A stretch of DNA of 64,000 nucleotides, from NCBI RefSeq assembly GCF_029227915.1, contig NC_079887.1, positions 1,116,001 through 1,180,000 on the forward strand, given 5' to 3'. Numbering within the stretch: the stretch's first letter is position 1; each line of letters starts with the position of its first letter. Below are positions 36,436-49,700 of the stretch, in pieces. The notes beneath the pieces are model-generated. The model saw only the letters and a program-made list of their open reading frames with translations, had not been told where the DNA came from and made no database searches. Source of the DNA: Hydractinia symbiolongicarpus. Lineage: Eukaryota; Cnidaria; Hydrozoa; Anthoathecata; Hydractiniidae. The position numbers and the translations under genes were made by a program.

Positions 36436-37245
36436 TGTAGTTTTCAGAAATGTTTTCATTTTTGATGATACGCTTAATGAAAATGGTTTAATCGCCGGCA
36501 AACGAAAAGCCGCGATTTCCCGTAAATCCCGGGCTTGGTCGGTATAGTCGAATGTATACAAAGAAAGTACCCTGTGAGTAAACTTATTTCCAAAACGATT
36601 TTTTAAATTATTTTTTCACCACTAAAACGCTTGAGACTTGTAGTTTTCAAAAATGTTTTCATTTTTGATGAGACGCTGAATAAAAGAAGTTTAATCGCCG
36701 GCAAACGAAAACCCGCCATTTCCCGTAAACCCCGGACTCGGCCCGCATAGTCAAAAGTATACAAAGAAAGTACCCAGGGAGTAAACTCATTTCCCGAACG
36801 ATTTTTTAAATAATTTTTCACCACTAAAACGCATGAGACTTGTAGTTTTCAGAAATGTTTTCATTTTTGATGAGACGCTTAATGAAAATGGTTTAATCGC
36901 CGGCAAACGAAAAGCCGCGATTTCCCGTAAATCCCGGGCTTGGTCGGTATAGTCGAATGTATACAAAGAAAGTACCCTGTGAGTAAACTTATTTCCAAAA
37001 CGATTTTTTAAATTATTTTTTCACCACTAAAACGCTTGAGACTTGTAGTTTTCAAAAATGTTTTCATTTTTGATGAGACGCTGAATAAAAGAAGTTTAAT
37101 CGCCGGCAAACGAAAACCCGCCATTTCCCGTAAACCCCGGACTCGGCCCGCATAGTCAAAAGTATACAAAGAAAGTACCCAGGGAGTAAACTCATTTCCC
37201 GAACGATTTTTTAAATAATTTTTCACCACTAAAACGCATGAGACT
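36436..37245 (+). repeat. Tandem pair of dimers, 405 bp each
   Basis: A D-like monomer (CTTAATGAAAATGG, AAAGCCGCG, GGTCGGTATAG, AACTTATTTCC) followed by a C-type monomer (CGCTTGAG, CGCCATTT, AAATAATTTTTCACC) is repeated directly at a 405-bp offset. The copies differ by few bases (GATGATACG against GATGAGACG). The unit is 405 bp because AAATAATTTTTCACC has lost one T. Confidence 0.88.
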
Positions 37246-39250
37246 TGTAGTTTTCAAAAATGTTTTCATTTTTGATGAGACCCTGAATAAAAGAAGTTTA
37301 ATCGCCGGCAAACGAAAACCTGCGATTTCCCGTAAATCCCGGACTCGGCCCGTATAGTCAAAAGTATACAAAGAAAGGACCCGGGGAGTAAACTAATTTC
37401 CCAAACGATTTTTTAAATTATTATTTCACCACTAAAACGCATGAGACTTGTAGTTTTCAGAAATCTTTTCATTTTTGATAAGACGCTGAATAAAAGAAGT
37501 TTAATCGCCGGCAAACGAAAACCTGCGATTTCCCGTAAATCCTGGACTCGGCCCCTATAGTCAAAAGTATACAAAGAAAGTACCCAGGGAGTAAACTCAT
37601 TTCCCAAACGATTTTTTAAATTTATATTTTACCATTAAAGCCCATGAGACTTGTAGTTTTTAAAAATGTTTTCATTTTTGATGAGACGCTGAATAAAAGA
37701 AGTTTAATCGCCGGCAAACGAAAACCCGGGATTTCCCGTAAATCCCGGACTCGGCCCGTATAGTCAAAAGTATACAAGGAAAGTACCCAGTGAGTAAACT
37801 CATTTCCCGAACGAATTTTTAAATTATTTTTGCACCACTAAAACGCATGAGACTTGTAGTTTTCAGAAATGTTTTCATTTTTGATGAGACGCTTGATGAA
37901 AGTGGTTTAATCGCCGGCAAACCAAAAGCCGCGATTTCCCGTAAATCCCGGGCTTGGCCCGCACAGTCAAATGTATACAAAGAAAGTACCCTGTGAGTAA
38001 ACTCATTTCCAAAACGATTTTTTAAATTATATTTTCACCACTAAAACGCTTGAGACTTGTTGTTTTCAAAAATGCTTTTATTTTTGATGGGACGCTGAAT
38101 AAAAGAAGTTTAATCGCCGGCAACGAAAACCCGCCATTTCCCGTAAACCCCGGACTCGGCCCGCATAGTCAAAAGTATACAAAGAAAGTACCCAGGGAGT
38201 AAACTCATTTCCCGAACGATTTTTTAAATTATTTTTTCACCACTAAAACGCATTAGACTTGTAGTTTTCAAAAATGTTTTCATTTATGATGAGACGCTGA
38301 ATAAAAGAAGTTTAATCGCCGGCAAACGAAAACCTGCGATTTCCCGTAAATCCCGGACTCGGCCCGTATAGTCAAAAGTATACAAAGAAAGTACCCAGGG
38401 AGTAAACTCATTTCCCGAACGATTTTTTAAATTATTTTTTCACCACTAAAACGCATGGGACTTGTAGTTTTCAGAAATGTTTTTATTTTTGATGAGACGC
38501 TTAATAAAAGTTGTTTAATCGCCGGCAAACGAAAACCCGCGATTTCCCGTAAATCCCGGGCTTGGCCGTATAGTCGAATGTATACAAAGAAAGTACCCTG
38601 TGAGTAAACTCATTTCCAGAACGATTTTTTAATTTATTTTTTCACCACTAAAACGCATGAGACTTGTAGTTTTCAAAAATGTTTTCATTTTTGATGAGAC
38701 GCTGAATAAAAGAAGTTTAATCGCCGGCAAACGAAAACCTGCGATTTCCCGTAAATCCCGGACTCAGCCCGTATAGTCAAAAGTATACAAAGAAAGTACC
38801 CAGGGAGTAAACTTATTTCCCAAACGATTTTTTGAATTATTATTTCACCACTAAAGCCCATGAGACTTGTAGTTTTTAAAAATATTTTCATTTTTGATGA
38901 GACGCTGAATAAAAGAAGTTTAATCGCCGGCAAACGAAAACCCGCGATTTCCCGTAAATCCCGGACTCGGCCCGTATAGTCAAAAGTATACAAAGAAGGT
39001 ACCCAGGGAGTGAACTTATTTCCCGAACGATTTTTTAAAGTATTTTTTCACCACTAAAACGCATGAGACTTGTAGTTTTCAGAAATGTTTTAATTTTTGA
39101 TGAGACGCTTAATGAAAGTGGTTTAATCGCCGACAAACGAAAACCCGCGATTTCACGTAAATCCCGGACTCGGCCCGTATAGTCGAATGTATACAAAGAA
39201 AGTACCCTGTGAGTAAACTCATTTCCAAAACGATTTTTTAAATTATCTTT
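37246..39250 (+). repeat. Mixed monomers, 37.2-39.25 kb
   Basis: This is continuous satellite of about ten monomers including E-marker (AGGACCCGGGGAG, about 37,376), TTTATATTTTACCAT (about 37,620), D-type and C-type units. It then begins a run of monomers with GATTTTTTGAATTATT and GGCCGTATAG (one base lost near 38,566). I saw no tight HOR within this stretch apart from a 609-bp (3-monomer) echo between 38,685 and 39,294. Confidence 0.65.
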
Positions 39251-39344
39251 TCACCACTAAAACGCATGAGACTTGTAGTTTACAAAAATGTTTTCATTTT
39301 TGATGAGACGTTGAATAAAAGAAGTTTAATCGCCGGCAAACGAA

Positions 39345-40155
39345 AACCTGCGATTTCCCGTAAATCCCGGACTCGGCACGTATAGTCAAAAGTATACAAA
39401 GAAAGTACCCAGGGAGTAAACTAATTTCCCAAACGATTTCTTGAATTATTATTTCACCACTAAAGCCCGTGAGACTTGTAGTTTTTAAAAATATTTTCAT
39501 TTTTGATGAGACGCTGAATAAAAGAAGTTTAATCGCCGGCAAACGAAAACCCGCGATTTCCCGTAAATCCCGGACTCGGCCCGTATAGTCAAAAGTATAC
39601 AAAGAAAGTACCCAGGGAGTAAACTTATTTCCCGAACGATTTTTTAAATTATTTTTTCACCACTAAAACGCATGAGACTTGTAGTTTTCAGAAATGTTTT
39701 AATTTTTGATGAGACGTTTAATGAAAGTGGTTTAATCGCCGGCGAACGAAAACCTGCGATTTCCCGTAAATCCCGGACTCGGCCCGTATAGTCAAAAGTA
39801 TACAAAGAAAGTACCCAGGGAGTAAACTAATTTCCCAAACGATTTCTTGAATTATTATTTCACCACTAAAGCCCGTGAGACTTGTAGTTTTTAAAAATAT
39901 TTTCATTTTTGATGAGACGCTGAATAAAAGAAGTTTAATCGCCGGCAAACGAAAACCCGCGATTTCCCGTAAATCCCGGACTCGGCCCGTATGGTCAAAA
40001 GTATACAAAGAAAGTACCCAGGGAGTAAACTTATTTCCCGAAGGATTTTTTAAATTATTTTTTCACCACTAAAACGCATGAGACTTGTAGTTTTCAGAAA
40101 TGTTTTAATTTTTGATGAGACGCTTAATGAAAGTGGTTTAATCGCCGGCAAACGA
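39345..40155 (+). repeat. Tandem pair of dimers, 406 bp
   Basis: GATTTCTTGAATTATT with GCCCGTGAGACTTG (about 39,436 and 39,842), and GTTTTAATTTTTGATGAG in the following monomer, recur at 406 bp. The second copy has CCGTATGGTC and GAAGGATTTTTT as private changes. This is a recent two-monomer duplication. Confidence 0.78.
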
Positions 40156-40479
40156 AAACCTGCGATTTCACGTAAATCCCGGGCTTGGCCGGTATAGTCG
40201 AATGTATACAAAGAAAGTACCCTGTGAGTAAACTCATTTCCAAAACGATTTTTTAAATTATCTTTTCACAACTAAAACGCATGAGACTTGTAGTTTTCAA
40301 AAATGTTTTCATTTTTGATGAGACGCTGAATAAAAGAAGTTTAATCGCCGGTAAACGAAAACCTGCGATTTCCCGTAAATCCCGTGCTCGGCCTGTATAG
40401 TCAAAAGTATACAAAGAAAGTACCCAGGGAGTAAACTCATTTCCCAAACGATTTTTTAAATTATTATTTCACCACTAAA

Positions 40480-43400
40480 GCCCATGAGACTTGTAGTATT
40501 TAAAAATATTTTCATTTTTGATGAGACGCTGAATAAAAGAAGTTTAATCGCCGGCAAACGAAAACCCGCGGCTTCCCGTAAATCCCGGACTCGGCCCGTA
40601 TAGTCAAAAGTATACAAAGAAAGTACCCAGGGAGTAAACTCATTTCCCGAACGATTTTTTAAATTATTTTTTCACCACTAAAACGCATGAGACTTGTAGT
40701 TTTCAGAAATGTTTTCATTTTTGATGAGACGCTTAATGAAAGTTGTTTAATCGCCGGCAAACGAAAACCCGCGATTTCCCGTAAATCCCGGGCTTGGCCC
40801 GTATAGTCGAATGTATACAAAGAAATTACCCTGTGAGTAAACTCATTTCCGAAACGATTTTTTCAAATATCTTTTCACCACTAAAACGCATGAGACTTGC
40901 AGTTTTCAAAAATGTTTTCATTTTTGATGAGACGCTTAATAAAAGAGGTTTAATCGCCGGCAAACGAAATCCCGCGATTTCCCGAAAATCCCGGCCTTGG
41001 CCCGTATAGTCGAATGTATACAAAGAAAGTACCCAGGGAGTAAACTCATTACCCGAACGATTTTTTAAATTTTTTTTCACCACTAAAACGCATGAGACTT
41101 GTAGTTATCAAAAATGTTTTCATTTTTGATGAGACGCTTAATGAAAGAGGTTTAATCGCCGGCAAACGAAAACCCGAAATTTCCCGTAAATCCCGGGCTT
41201 GGCCCGTATAGTCAAAAGTATACAAAGATAGTACCCAGGGAGTAAACTCATTTCCCAAACGATTTTTTAAATTATTATTTCACCACTAAAGCCCATGAGA
41301 CTTGCAGTATTTAAAAATATTTTCATTTTTGTTGAGACGCTTAATGAAAGTTGTTTAATCGCCGGCAAACGAAAACCCGCGATTTCCCGTAAATCCCGGG
41401 CTTGGCCCGTATAGTCGAATGTATACAAAGAAAGTACCCTGTGAGTAAACTCATTTCCGAAACGATTTTTTCAATTATCTTTTTACCACTAAAACACATG
41501 AGACTTGCAGTTTCCAAAATGTTTTCATTTTTGATGAGACGCTGAATAAAAGAAGTTTAATCGCCGGCAAACGAAAACCCGCGATTTCCCGTAAATCCCG
41601 GACTCGGCCCGTATAGTCAAAAGTATACAAAGAAAGTACCCAGGGAGTAAATTTATTTCCCGAACGATTTTTTAAATTATTTTTTCACCACTAAAACGCA
41701 TGAGACTTGTAGTTTTCAGAAATGTTTTAATTTTTGATGAGACGCTTAATGAAAGTGGTTTAATCGCCGGCAAACGAAAACCTGCGATTTCACGTAAATC
41801 CCGGGCTTGGCCGGTATAGTCGAATGTATACAAAGAAAGTACCCTGTGAGTAAACTCATTTCCAAAACGATTTTTTAAATTATCTTTTCACAACTAAAAC
41901 GCATGAGACTTGTAGTTTTCAAAAATGTTTTCATTTTTGATGAGACGCTGAATAAAAGAAGTTTAATCGCCGGTAAACGAAAACCTGCGATTTCCCGTAA
42001 ATCCCGTACTCGGCCTGTATAGTCAAAAGTATACAAAGAAAGTACCCAGGGAGTAAACTCATTTCCCAAACGATTTTTTAAATTATTATTTCACCACTAA
42101 AGCCCATGAGACTTGTAGTTTTCAGAAATGTTTTAATTTTTGATGAGACGCTTAATGAAAGTGGTTTAATCGCCGGCAAACGAAAACCTGCGATTTCACG
42201 TAAATCCCGGGCTTGGCCGGTATAGTCGAATGTATACAAAGAAAGTACCCTGTGAGTAAACTCATTTCCAAAACGATTTTTTAAATTATCTTTTCACAAC
42301 TAAAACGCATGAGACTTGTAGTTTTCAAAAATGTTTTCATTTTTGATGAGACGCTGAATAAAAGAAGTTTAATCGCCGGTAAACGAAAACCTGCGATTTC
42401 CCGTAAATCCCGTACTCGGCCTGTATAGTCAAAAGTATACAAAGAAAGTACCCAGGGAGTAAACTCATTTCCCAAACGATTTTTTAAATTATTATTTCAC
42501 CACTAAAGCCCATGAGACTTGTAGTATTTAAAAATATTTTCATTTTTGATGAGACGCTGAATAAAAGAAGTTTAATCGCCGGCAAACGAAAACCCGCGGC
42601 TTCCCGTAAATCCCGGACTCGGCCCGTATATTCAAAAGTATACAAAGAAAGTACCCAGGGAGTAAACTCATTTTCCGAACGATTTTTTAAATTATTTTTT
42701 CACCACTAAAACGCATGAGACTTGTAGTTTTCAGAAATTTTTTCATTTTTGATGAGACGCTTAATGAAAGTTGTTTAATCGCCGGCAAACGAAAACCCGC
42801 GATTTCCCGTAAATCCCGGGCTTGGCCCGTATAGTCGAATGTATACAAAGAAATTAACCTGTGAGTAAACTCATTTCCGAAACGATTTTTTCAAATATCT
42901 TTTCACCACTAAAACGCATGAGACTTGCAGTTTTCAAAAATGTTTTCATTTTTGATGAGACGCTTAATAAAAGAGGTTTAATCGCCGGCAAACGAAATCC
43001 CGCGATTTCCCGAAAATCCCGGCCTTGGCCCGTATAGTCGAATGTATACAAAGAAAGTACCCAGGGAGTAAACTCATTTCCCGAACGATTTTTTAAATTT
43101 TTTTTCACCACTAAAACGCATGAGACTTGTAGTTATCAAAAATGTTTTCATTTTTGATGAGACGCTTAATGAAAGAGGTTTAATCGCCGGCAAACGAAAA
43201 CCCGAAATTTCCCGTAAATCCCGGGCTTGGCCCGTATAGTCAAAAGTATACAAAGATAGTACCCAGGGAGTAAACTCATTTCCCAAACGATTTTTTAAAT
43301 TATTATTTCACCACTAAAGCCCATGAGACTTGCAGTATTTAAAAATATTTTCATTTTTGATGAGACGCTTATTGAAAGTTGTTTAATCGCCGGCAAACGA

Positions 43401-43558
43401 AAACCCGCGATTTCCCGTAAATCCCGGGCTTGGCCCGTATAGTCGAATGTATAAAAAGAAAGTACCCTGTGAGTAAACTCATTTCCGAAACGATTTTTTC
43501 AATTATCTTTTTACCACTAAAACACATGAGACTTGCAGTTTCCAAAATGTTTTCATTT
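40480..43558 (+). repeat. Direct duplication at a 10-monomer offset, 2,028 bp
   Basis: The segment about 40,480-41,530 recurs at about 42,508-43,558. Shared rare markers are CCGCGGCTTCCCG, TTTTTTCAAATATC (about 40,859 and 42,887), CCCGAAAATCCCGGCC, GTAGTTATCAAAAATG, ACCCGAAATTTCCC, and AAACACATGAGACTTGCAG with GTTTCCAAAATG. A related monomer pair lies between the copies. The copies differ at a few sites, including GTTGAGACG against GATGAGACG. Confidence 0.83.
41705..42516 (+). repeat. Tandem pair of dimers, 406 bp, inside the 10-mer duplication
   Basis: GTTTTAATTTTTGATGAG, TTTCACGTAAATCCCGGG, GGCCGGTATAG, then CACAACTAAAACGC, GCCGGTAAACG and CCCGTACTCGGCCTG, repeat at exactly 406 bp (about 41,705 and 42,111). 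A third, slightly different copy of the same pair lies at about 40,085-40,490, which is 8 monomers (1,622 bp) before the first. Confidence 0.85.
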
Positions 43559-44703
43559 TTGATGAGACGCTTAATAAAAGTGGTTTAATCGCCGGCAAAC
43601 GAAATCCCGCAATTTCCCGTAAATCCCGGCCTTGGCCCGTACAGTCGAATGTATACAAAGAAAGTACCCAGGGAGTAAACTCATTTCCCGAACGATTTTT
43701 TAAATTTTTTTCACCACTAAAACGCATGAGACTTGTAGTTTTCAAAAATGTTTTAATTTTTGATGAGACGCTTAATGAAAGAGGTTTAATCGCCGGCAAA
43801 CGAAAACCCGCGATTTCCCGTAAATCCCGGGCTTGGCCCGTATAGTCGAATGTATACAAAGAAAGTACCCTGTGAGTAAACTCATTTCCAGAACGATTTT
43901 TTAATTTATTTTTTCACCACTAAAACGCATAAGACTTGTAGTTTTTAAAAATGTTTTCATTTTTGATGAGACGCTTAATGAAAGAGGTTTAATCGCCGGC
44001 AAACGAAAACCCGAGATTTCCCGTAAATCCCGGGCTTGGCCCGTATAGTCAAAAGTATACAAAGATAGAACCCAGGGAGTAAACTCATTTCCCGAACAAT
44101 TTTTTAATTTATTTTTTCACCACTAAAACGCATGAGACTTGTAGTTTTCAAAAATGTTTTCATTTTTGATGAGACGCTTAATGAAAGTGGTTTAATCGCC
44201 GGCAAACGAAAACCCGCGATTTCACGTAAATCCCGGGCTTGGCCGGTATAGTCAAATGTATACAAAGAAAGTACCCTGTGAGTAAACTCATTTCCAAAAC
44301 GATTTTTTAAATTATCTTTTCACCACTAAAACCCATGAGACTTGTAGTTTTCAAAAATGTTTTCATTTTTGATGAGACGCTGAATAAAAGAAGTTTAATC
44401 GCCGGCAAACGAAAACCTGCGATTTCCCGTAAATCCCGTACTCGGCCCGTATGGTCAAAAGTATACAAAGAAAGTACCCAGGGAGTAAACTCATTTCCCA
44501 AACGATTTTTTAAATTATTAGCTCACCACTAAAGCCCATGAGACTTGTAGTTTTTAAATATGTTTTCATTTTTGATGAGACGCTGAATAAAAGAAGTTTA
44601 ATCGCCGGCAAACGAAAATCCGCAATTTCCCGTAAATCCTGGACTCGGCCCGTATAGTCAAAAGTATACAAGGAAAGTACCCAGTAAGTAAACTCATTTC
44701 CCT

Positions 44704-44926
44704 AACGAATTTTTAAATTATTTTTTCTCCACTAAAATGCATGGGAGTTGTAGTTTTCAAAAATGTTTTCTTTTTTGATGAGACGCGGAATAAAAGAAGT
44801 TTAATCGCCTGCAAACGAAAACCTGCCATTTCCCGTAAATCCCGGACTCGGCCCGTATAGTCAAAAGTATAAAAAGGAAGTACCCAGGGAGTAAACTCAT
44901 TTCCCAAACGATTTTTTAAATTATTA
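44704..44926 (+). repeat. Unusually diverged monomer
   Basis: This unit collects many private changes in one monomer: TTTTTTCTCCACT, ATGCATGGGAGTTG, GTTTTCTTTTTTGATG, GACGCGGAATAAAAG, CGCCTGCAAACG (which destroys GCCGGC), and GTATAAAAAGGAAG. The monomer before it also has TTATTAGCTCACCAC near 44,515. Together they mark a less homogenised patch between the left HOR families and the right-hand 18-20-mer family. Confidence 0.7.
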
Positions 44927-45119
44927 TTTACCACTAAAGCCCATGAGACTTGTAGTTTTAAAAAATGTTTTCATTTTAGATGAGACGCTAAATAAAAGAA
45001 GTTTAATCGCCGGCAAACGAAAACCAGCCATTTCCCGTAAACCCCGGACTCGGCCCGCATAGTCAAAAGTATACAAAGAAAGTACCCAGGGTGTAAACTC
45101 ATTTCCCGAACGATTTTTT

Positions 45120-45932
45120 AAATTATTATTTCACCACTAAAGCCCACGAGACTTGTAGTATTTAAAAATACTTTCATTTTTGATGAGACGCTGAATAAAA
45201 AAAGTTTAATCGCCGGCAAACAAAAACCCGCGACTTCCCGTAAATCCCGGACTCGGCCCGTATAGTCAAAAGTATACAAAGAAAGTACCCACGGAGTAAA
45301 CTCATTTCCCGAACGATTTTTTAAATTATTTTTTCACCACTAAAACGCATGAGACTTGTAGTTTTCAAAAATGTTTTCATTTTTGATGAGACGCTAAATA
45401 AAAGAAGTTCAATCGCCGGCAAACGAAAACCCGCCATTTCCCGTAAACCCCGGACTCCGCCCGCATAGTCAAAAGTATATAAAGAAAGTACCCAGGGTGT
45501 AAACGCATTTCCCGAACGATTTTTTAAATTATTATTTCACCACTAAAGCCCATGAGACTTGTAGTATTTAAAAATACTTTCATTTTTGATGAGACGCTGA
45601 ATAAAAGAAGTTTAATCGCCGGCAAACAAAAACCCGCGACTTCCCGTAAATCCCGGACTCGGCCCGTATAGTCAAAATTATACAAAGAAAGTACCCAGGG
45701 AGTAAACTCATTTCCCGAACGATTTTTTAAATTATTTTTTCACCACTAAAACGCATGAGACTTGTAGTTTTCAAAAATGTTTTCATTTTTGATGAGACGC
45801 TAAATAAAAGAAGTTCAATCGCCGGCAAACGAAAACCCGCCATTTCCCGTAAACCCCGGACTCCGCCCGCATAGTCAAAAGTATATAAAGAAAGTACCCA
45901 GGGTGTAAACGCATTTCCCGAACGATTTTTTA
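45120..45932 (+). repeat. Tandem pair of B-A dimers, 406 bp
   Basis: A B-type monomer with AGTATTTAAAAATACT and CAAACAAAAACCC, followed by an A-type monomer with CTAAATAAAAG, AGTTCAATCGCC and GTATATAAAG, repeats at 406 bp (AGTATT anchors near 45,157 and 45,563). The second pair differs at a few sites (GCCCATGAG for GCCCACGAG). This B-A pair is the building block that recurs through the right half of the window. Confidence 0.8.
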
Positions 45933-46799
45933 AATTATTATTTCACCACTAAAGCCCATGAGACTTGTAGTTTTCAAAAATGTTTTCATTTTTGATGAGA
46001 CGCTGAATAAAAGAAGTTTAATCGCCGGCAAACGAAAACCTGCGAATTCCCGTAAATCCCGGACTCGGCCCGTGTAGTCAAAAGTATACAAAGAAAGTAC
46101 CCGGGGTGTAAACTCATTTCCCGAACGATTTTTTAAATTATTATTTCACCACTAAAGCCCATGAGACTTGTAGTTTTCAAAAATGTTTTCATTTTTGATG
46201 AGACGCTGAATAAAAGAAGTTTAATTGCCGGCAAACGAAAACCCGCGACTTCCCGTAAATCCCGGACTCGGCCCGTATAGTCAAAAGTATACAAAGAAAG
46301 TACCCGGGGTGTAAACTCATTTCCCGAACGATTTTTTAAATTATTATTTCACCACTAAAGCCCATGAGACTTGTAGTTTTTAAAAATGTTTTCATTTTTG
46401 ATGAGACGCCTAATAAAAGATGTTTAATCGCCGGCAAACGAAAATCCGCAATTTCCCGTAAATCCCGGACTCGGCCCGTATAGTCAAAAGTATACAAAGA
46501 AAGTACCCAGGGTGTAAACTCATTTCCCGAACGATTTTTTAAATTATTATTTTACCACTAAAGCCCATGAGACTTGTAGTATTTAAAAATACTTTCATTT
46601 TTGATGAGACGCTGAATAAAAGAAGTTTAATCGCCGGCAAACAAAAACCCGCGACTTCCCGTAAATCCCGGACTCGGCCCGTATAGTCAAAAGTATACAA
46701 AGAAAGTACCCAGGGAGTAAACTCGTTTCCCGAACGATTTTATAAATTATTTTTTCACCACTAAAACGCATGAGACTTGTAGTTTTCAAAAATGTTTTC

Positions 46800-49700
46800 A
46801 TTTTTGATGAGACGCTGAATAAAAGAAGTTTAATCGCCGGCAAACAAAAACCCGCGACTTCCCGTAAATCCCGGACTCGGCCCGTATAGTCAAAAGTATA
46901 CAAAGAAAGTACCCAGGGAGTAAACTCATTTCCCGAACGATTTTTAAAATTATTTTTTCACCACTAAAACGCATGAGACTTGTAGTTTTCAAAAATGTTT
47001 TCATTTTTGATGAGACGCTGAATAAAAGAAGTTTAATCGCCGGCAAACGAAAACCTGCGATTTCCCGTAAATCCCGGACTCCGCCCGTATAGTCAAAAGT
47101 ATACAAAGAAAGTACCCGGGGTGTAAACTCATTTCCCAAACGATTTTTTAAATTATTATTTCACCACTAAAGCCCATGAGACTTGTAGTTTTAAAAAATG
47201 TTTTCATTTTTGATGAGACGCTAAATAAAAGAAGTTTAATCGCCGGCAAACGAAAACCAGCCATTTCCCGTAAACCCCGGACTCGGCCCGCATAGTCAAA
47301 AGTATACAAAGAAAGTACCCAGGGTGTAAACTCATTTCCCGAACGATTTTTTAAATTATTATTTCACCACTAAAGCCCATGAGACTTGTAGTATTTAAAA
47401 ATACTTTCATTTTTGATGAGACGCTGAATAAAAAAAGTTTAATCGCCGGCAAACAAAAACCCGCGACTTCCCGTAAATCCCGGACTCCGCCCGTATAGTC
47501 AAAAGTATACAAAGAAAGTACCCACGGAGTAAACTCATTTCCCGAACGATTTTTTAAATTATTTTTTCACCACTAAAACGCATGAGACTTGTAGTTTTCA
47601 AAAATGTTTTCATTTTTGATGAGACGCTAAATAAAAGAAGTTCAATCGCCGGCAAACGAAAACCCGCAATTTCCCGTAAATCCCGGACTCGGCTCGTATA
47701 GTCAAAAGTATACAAAGAAAGTACCCAGGGAGTAAACTCGTTTCCCGAACGATTTTTTAAATTATTTTTTCACCACTAAAACGCATGAGACTTGTAGTTT
47801 TCAAAAATGTTTTCATTTTTGATGAGACGCTAAATAAAAGAAGTTTAATCGCCGGCAAACGAAAACCCGCCATTTCCCGTAAACCCCGGACTCCGCCCGC
47901 ATAGTCAAAGGTATATAAAGAAAGTACCCAGGGTGTAAACTCATTTCCCGAACGATTTTTTAAATTATTATTTCACCACTAAAGCCCATGAGACTTGTAG
48001 TATTTAAAAATACTTTCATTTTTGATGAGACGCTGAATAAAAGAAGTTTAATCGCCGGCAAACAAAAACACGCGACTTCCCGTAAATCCCGGACTCGGCC
48101 CGTATAGTCAAAAGTATACAAAGAAAGTACCCAGGGAGTAAACTCATTTCCCGAACGATTTTTAAAATTATTTTTTCACCACTAAAACGCATGAGACTTG
48201 TAGTTTTCAAAAATGTTTTCATTTTTGATGAGACGCTAAATAAAAGAAGTTCAATCGCCGGCAAACGAAAACCCGCCATTTCCCGTAAACCCCGGACTCC
48301 GCCCGCATAGTCAAAAGTATATAAAGAAAGTACCCAGGGTGTAAACGCATTTTTCGTACGATTTTATAAATTATTATTTCACCACTAAAGCCCATGAGAC
48401 TTGTAGTATTTAAAAATACTTTCATTTTTGATGAGACGCTGAATAAAAGAAGTTTAATCGCCGGCAAACGAAAACCTGCGAATTCCCGTAAATCCCGGAC
48501 TCGGCCCGTATAGTCAAAAGTATACAAAGAAAGTACCCGGGGTGTAAACTCATTTCCCGAACGATTTTTTAAATTATTATTTCACCACTAAAGCCCACGA
48601 GACTTGAAGTATTTAAAAATACTTTCATTTTTGATGAGACGCTGAATAAAAAAAGTTTAATCGCCGGCAAACAAAAACCCGCGACTTCCCGTAAATCCCG
48701 GACTCGGCCCGTATAGTCAAAAGTATACAAAGAAAGTACCCACGGAATAAACTCATTTCCCGAACGATTTTTTAAATTATTTTTTCACCACTAAAACGCA
48801 TGAGACTTGTAGTTTTCAAAAATGTTTTCATTTTTGATGAGACGCTGAATAAAAGAAGTTCAATCGCCGGCAAACGAAAACCCGCCATTTCCCGTAAACC
48901 CCGGACTCCGCCCGCATAGTCAAAAGTATATAAAGAAAGTACCCAGGGTGTAAACGCATTTCCCGAACGAATTTTTAAATTATTATTTCACCACAAAAGC
49001 CCATGAGACTTGTAGTATTTAAAAATACTTTCATTTTTGATGAGACGCTGAATAAAAGAAGTTTAATCGCCGGCAAACAAAAACCCGCGACTTCCCGTAA
49101 ATCCCGGACTCGGCCCGTATAGTCAAAAGTATACAAAGAAAGTACCCAGGGAGTAAACGCATTTCCGGAACGATTTTTAAAATTATTTTTTCACCACTAA
49201 AACGCATGAGACTTGTAGTTTTCAAAAATGTTTTCATTTTTGATGAGACGCTGAATAAAAGAAGTTTAATCGCCGGCAAACGAAAACCTGCGAATTCCCG
49301 TAAATCCAGGACTCGGCCCGTGTAGTCAAAAGTATACAAAGAAAGTACCCGGGGTGTAAACTCATTTCCCGAACGATTTTTTAAATTATTATTTCACCAC
49401 TAAAGCCCATGAGACTTGTAGTTTTCAAAAATGTTTTCATTTTTGATGAGACGCTGAATAAAAGAAGTTTAATTGCCGGCAAACGAGAACCCGCGACTTC
49501 CCGTAAATCCCGGACTCGGCCCGTATAGTCAAAAGTATACAAAGAAAGTACCCGGGGTGTAAACTCATTTCCCGAACGATTTTTTAAATTATTATTTCAC
49601 CACTAAAGCCCATGAGACTTGTAGTTTTTAAAAATGTTTTCATTTTTGATGAGACGCCTAATAAAAGAGGTTTAATCGCCGGCAAACGAAAATCCGCAAT

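Noticed and set aside
44515-44545. TTATTAGCTCACCAC as a possible foreign-DNA junction
   Set aside because: The monomer continues normally on both sides, so this is a two-base change in an otherwise standard unit.
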